Shown in pieces: positions 5,586 to 5,609 of a stretch of DNA of 5,609 nt (positions are counted from its first letter, which is position 1; each line of letters begins with the position of its first letter). This DNA comes from Propionibacteriaceae bacterium (GTDB lineage Bacteria > Actinomycetota > Actinomycetes > Propionibacteriales > Propionibacteriaceae), in contig JAIRKB010000180.1 in the NCBI GenBank assembly GCA_031260385.1, forward strand, positions 1-5,609. Reading direction: 5' to 3'. The position numbers and the translations under genes were made by a program. The notes under the pieces were generated by a model. It had not been told where the DNA came from and did not search any database. It saw nothing but the letters and a program-made list of their open reading frames with translations.

Positions 5586-5609
5586 GATGTGTCCAACCGG
5601 GATGTACGG
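5582..5609 (+). CDS. Start of a Cys-motif protein, probably a PknG-like Ser/Thr kinase, cut by the right edge
   Basis: ATG 5582 overlaps the preceding TGA as ATGA and is preceded by GGGAGG. The nine visible residues are MRCVQPGCT, with Cys at positions 3 and 8. A CxxPGC pattern at the very N-terminus resembles the start of the rubredoxin-like or zinc-ribbon segment of actinobacterial PknG-type kinases, and also of other zinc-ribbon or FHA-associated proteins. The kinase reading is supported by the upstream coiled-coil gene, whose relatives I associate with such kinases, but no kinase domain is visible. The existence of a coding start is well supported; its identity is a guess from very few residues. 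Confidence 0.6.

Noticed and set aside
1..5609. tRNA, rRNA, CRISPR array, insertion sequence or attachment site
   Set aside because: No cloverleaf-like, regularly spaced repeat, transposase or terminal inverted repeat pattern was seen; nearly all bases are explained by the coding frames.

Overview
The window looks like chromosomal DNA from an actinobacterium of moderately high GC content. Three things point that way: an AdnA-like UvrD-family helicase, which is an actinobacterial DNA-end-processing subunit; a coiled-coil protein carrying signatures I associate with actinobacterial PknG-type kinase loci; and a terminal gene whose first residues look like the Cys-rich start of a PknG-like kinase. 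Nothing suggests a plasmid, phage, insertion sequence, CRISPR array, tRNA or rRNA. All family assignments were made by eye from motifs, with no database search.

Layout: positions 1-876 hold the 5' part of a minus-strand gene, an AdnA-like UvrD/REP helicase that runs off the left edge. A divergent intergenic region of about 144 bp follows (877-1020). From 1021 to the right edge lies a tightly packed plus-strand operon: a TelA-family protein (1021-2253), a small protein resembling the soluble part of XpaC (2265-2801), a CbbX/SpoVK-type AAA+ ATPase (2804-3958), a four-helix membrane protein (3955-4485), a coiled-coil conserved actinobacterial protein (4482-5585), and the first nine codons of a probable zinc-ribbon or PknG-like Ser/Thr kinase gene (5582 onward). 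The junctions are an 11-nt gap, a 2-nt gap and then three successive 4-nt ATGA overlaps, so the products are probably made in coordinated amounts.

Working together (inference): TelA and XpaC homologues are neighbours in other bacteria and are loosely tied to envelope stress and tellurite or antimicrobial tolerance, with no settled mechanism. Here they are joined to an AAA+ remodelling ATPase, a small membrane protein and the likely start of a kinase module. A reasonable hypothesis is a membrane-associated signalling or stress complex in which the AAA+ protein remodels TelA or the coiled-coil protein under kinase control.

The most notable sequence-level observations are a perfect 12-bp inverted repeat in the last codons of the XpaC-like gene, loss of the Walker B glutamate and motif III glutamine in the AdnA-like protein, and the composition of the operon itself.
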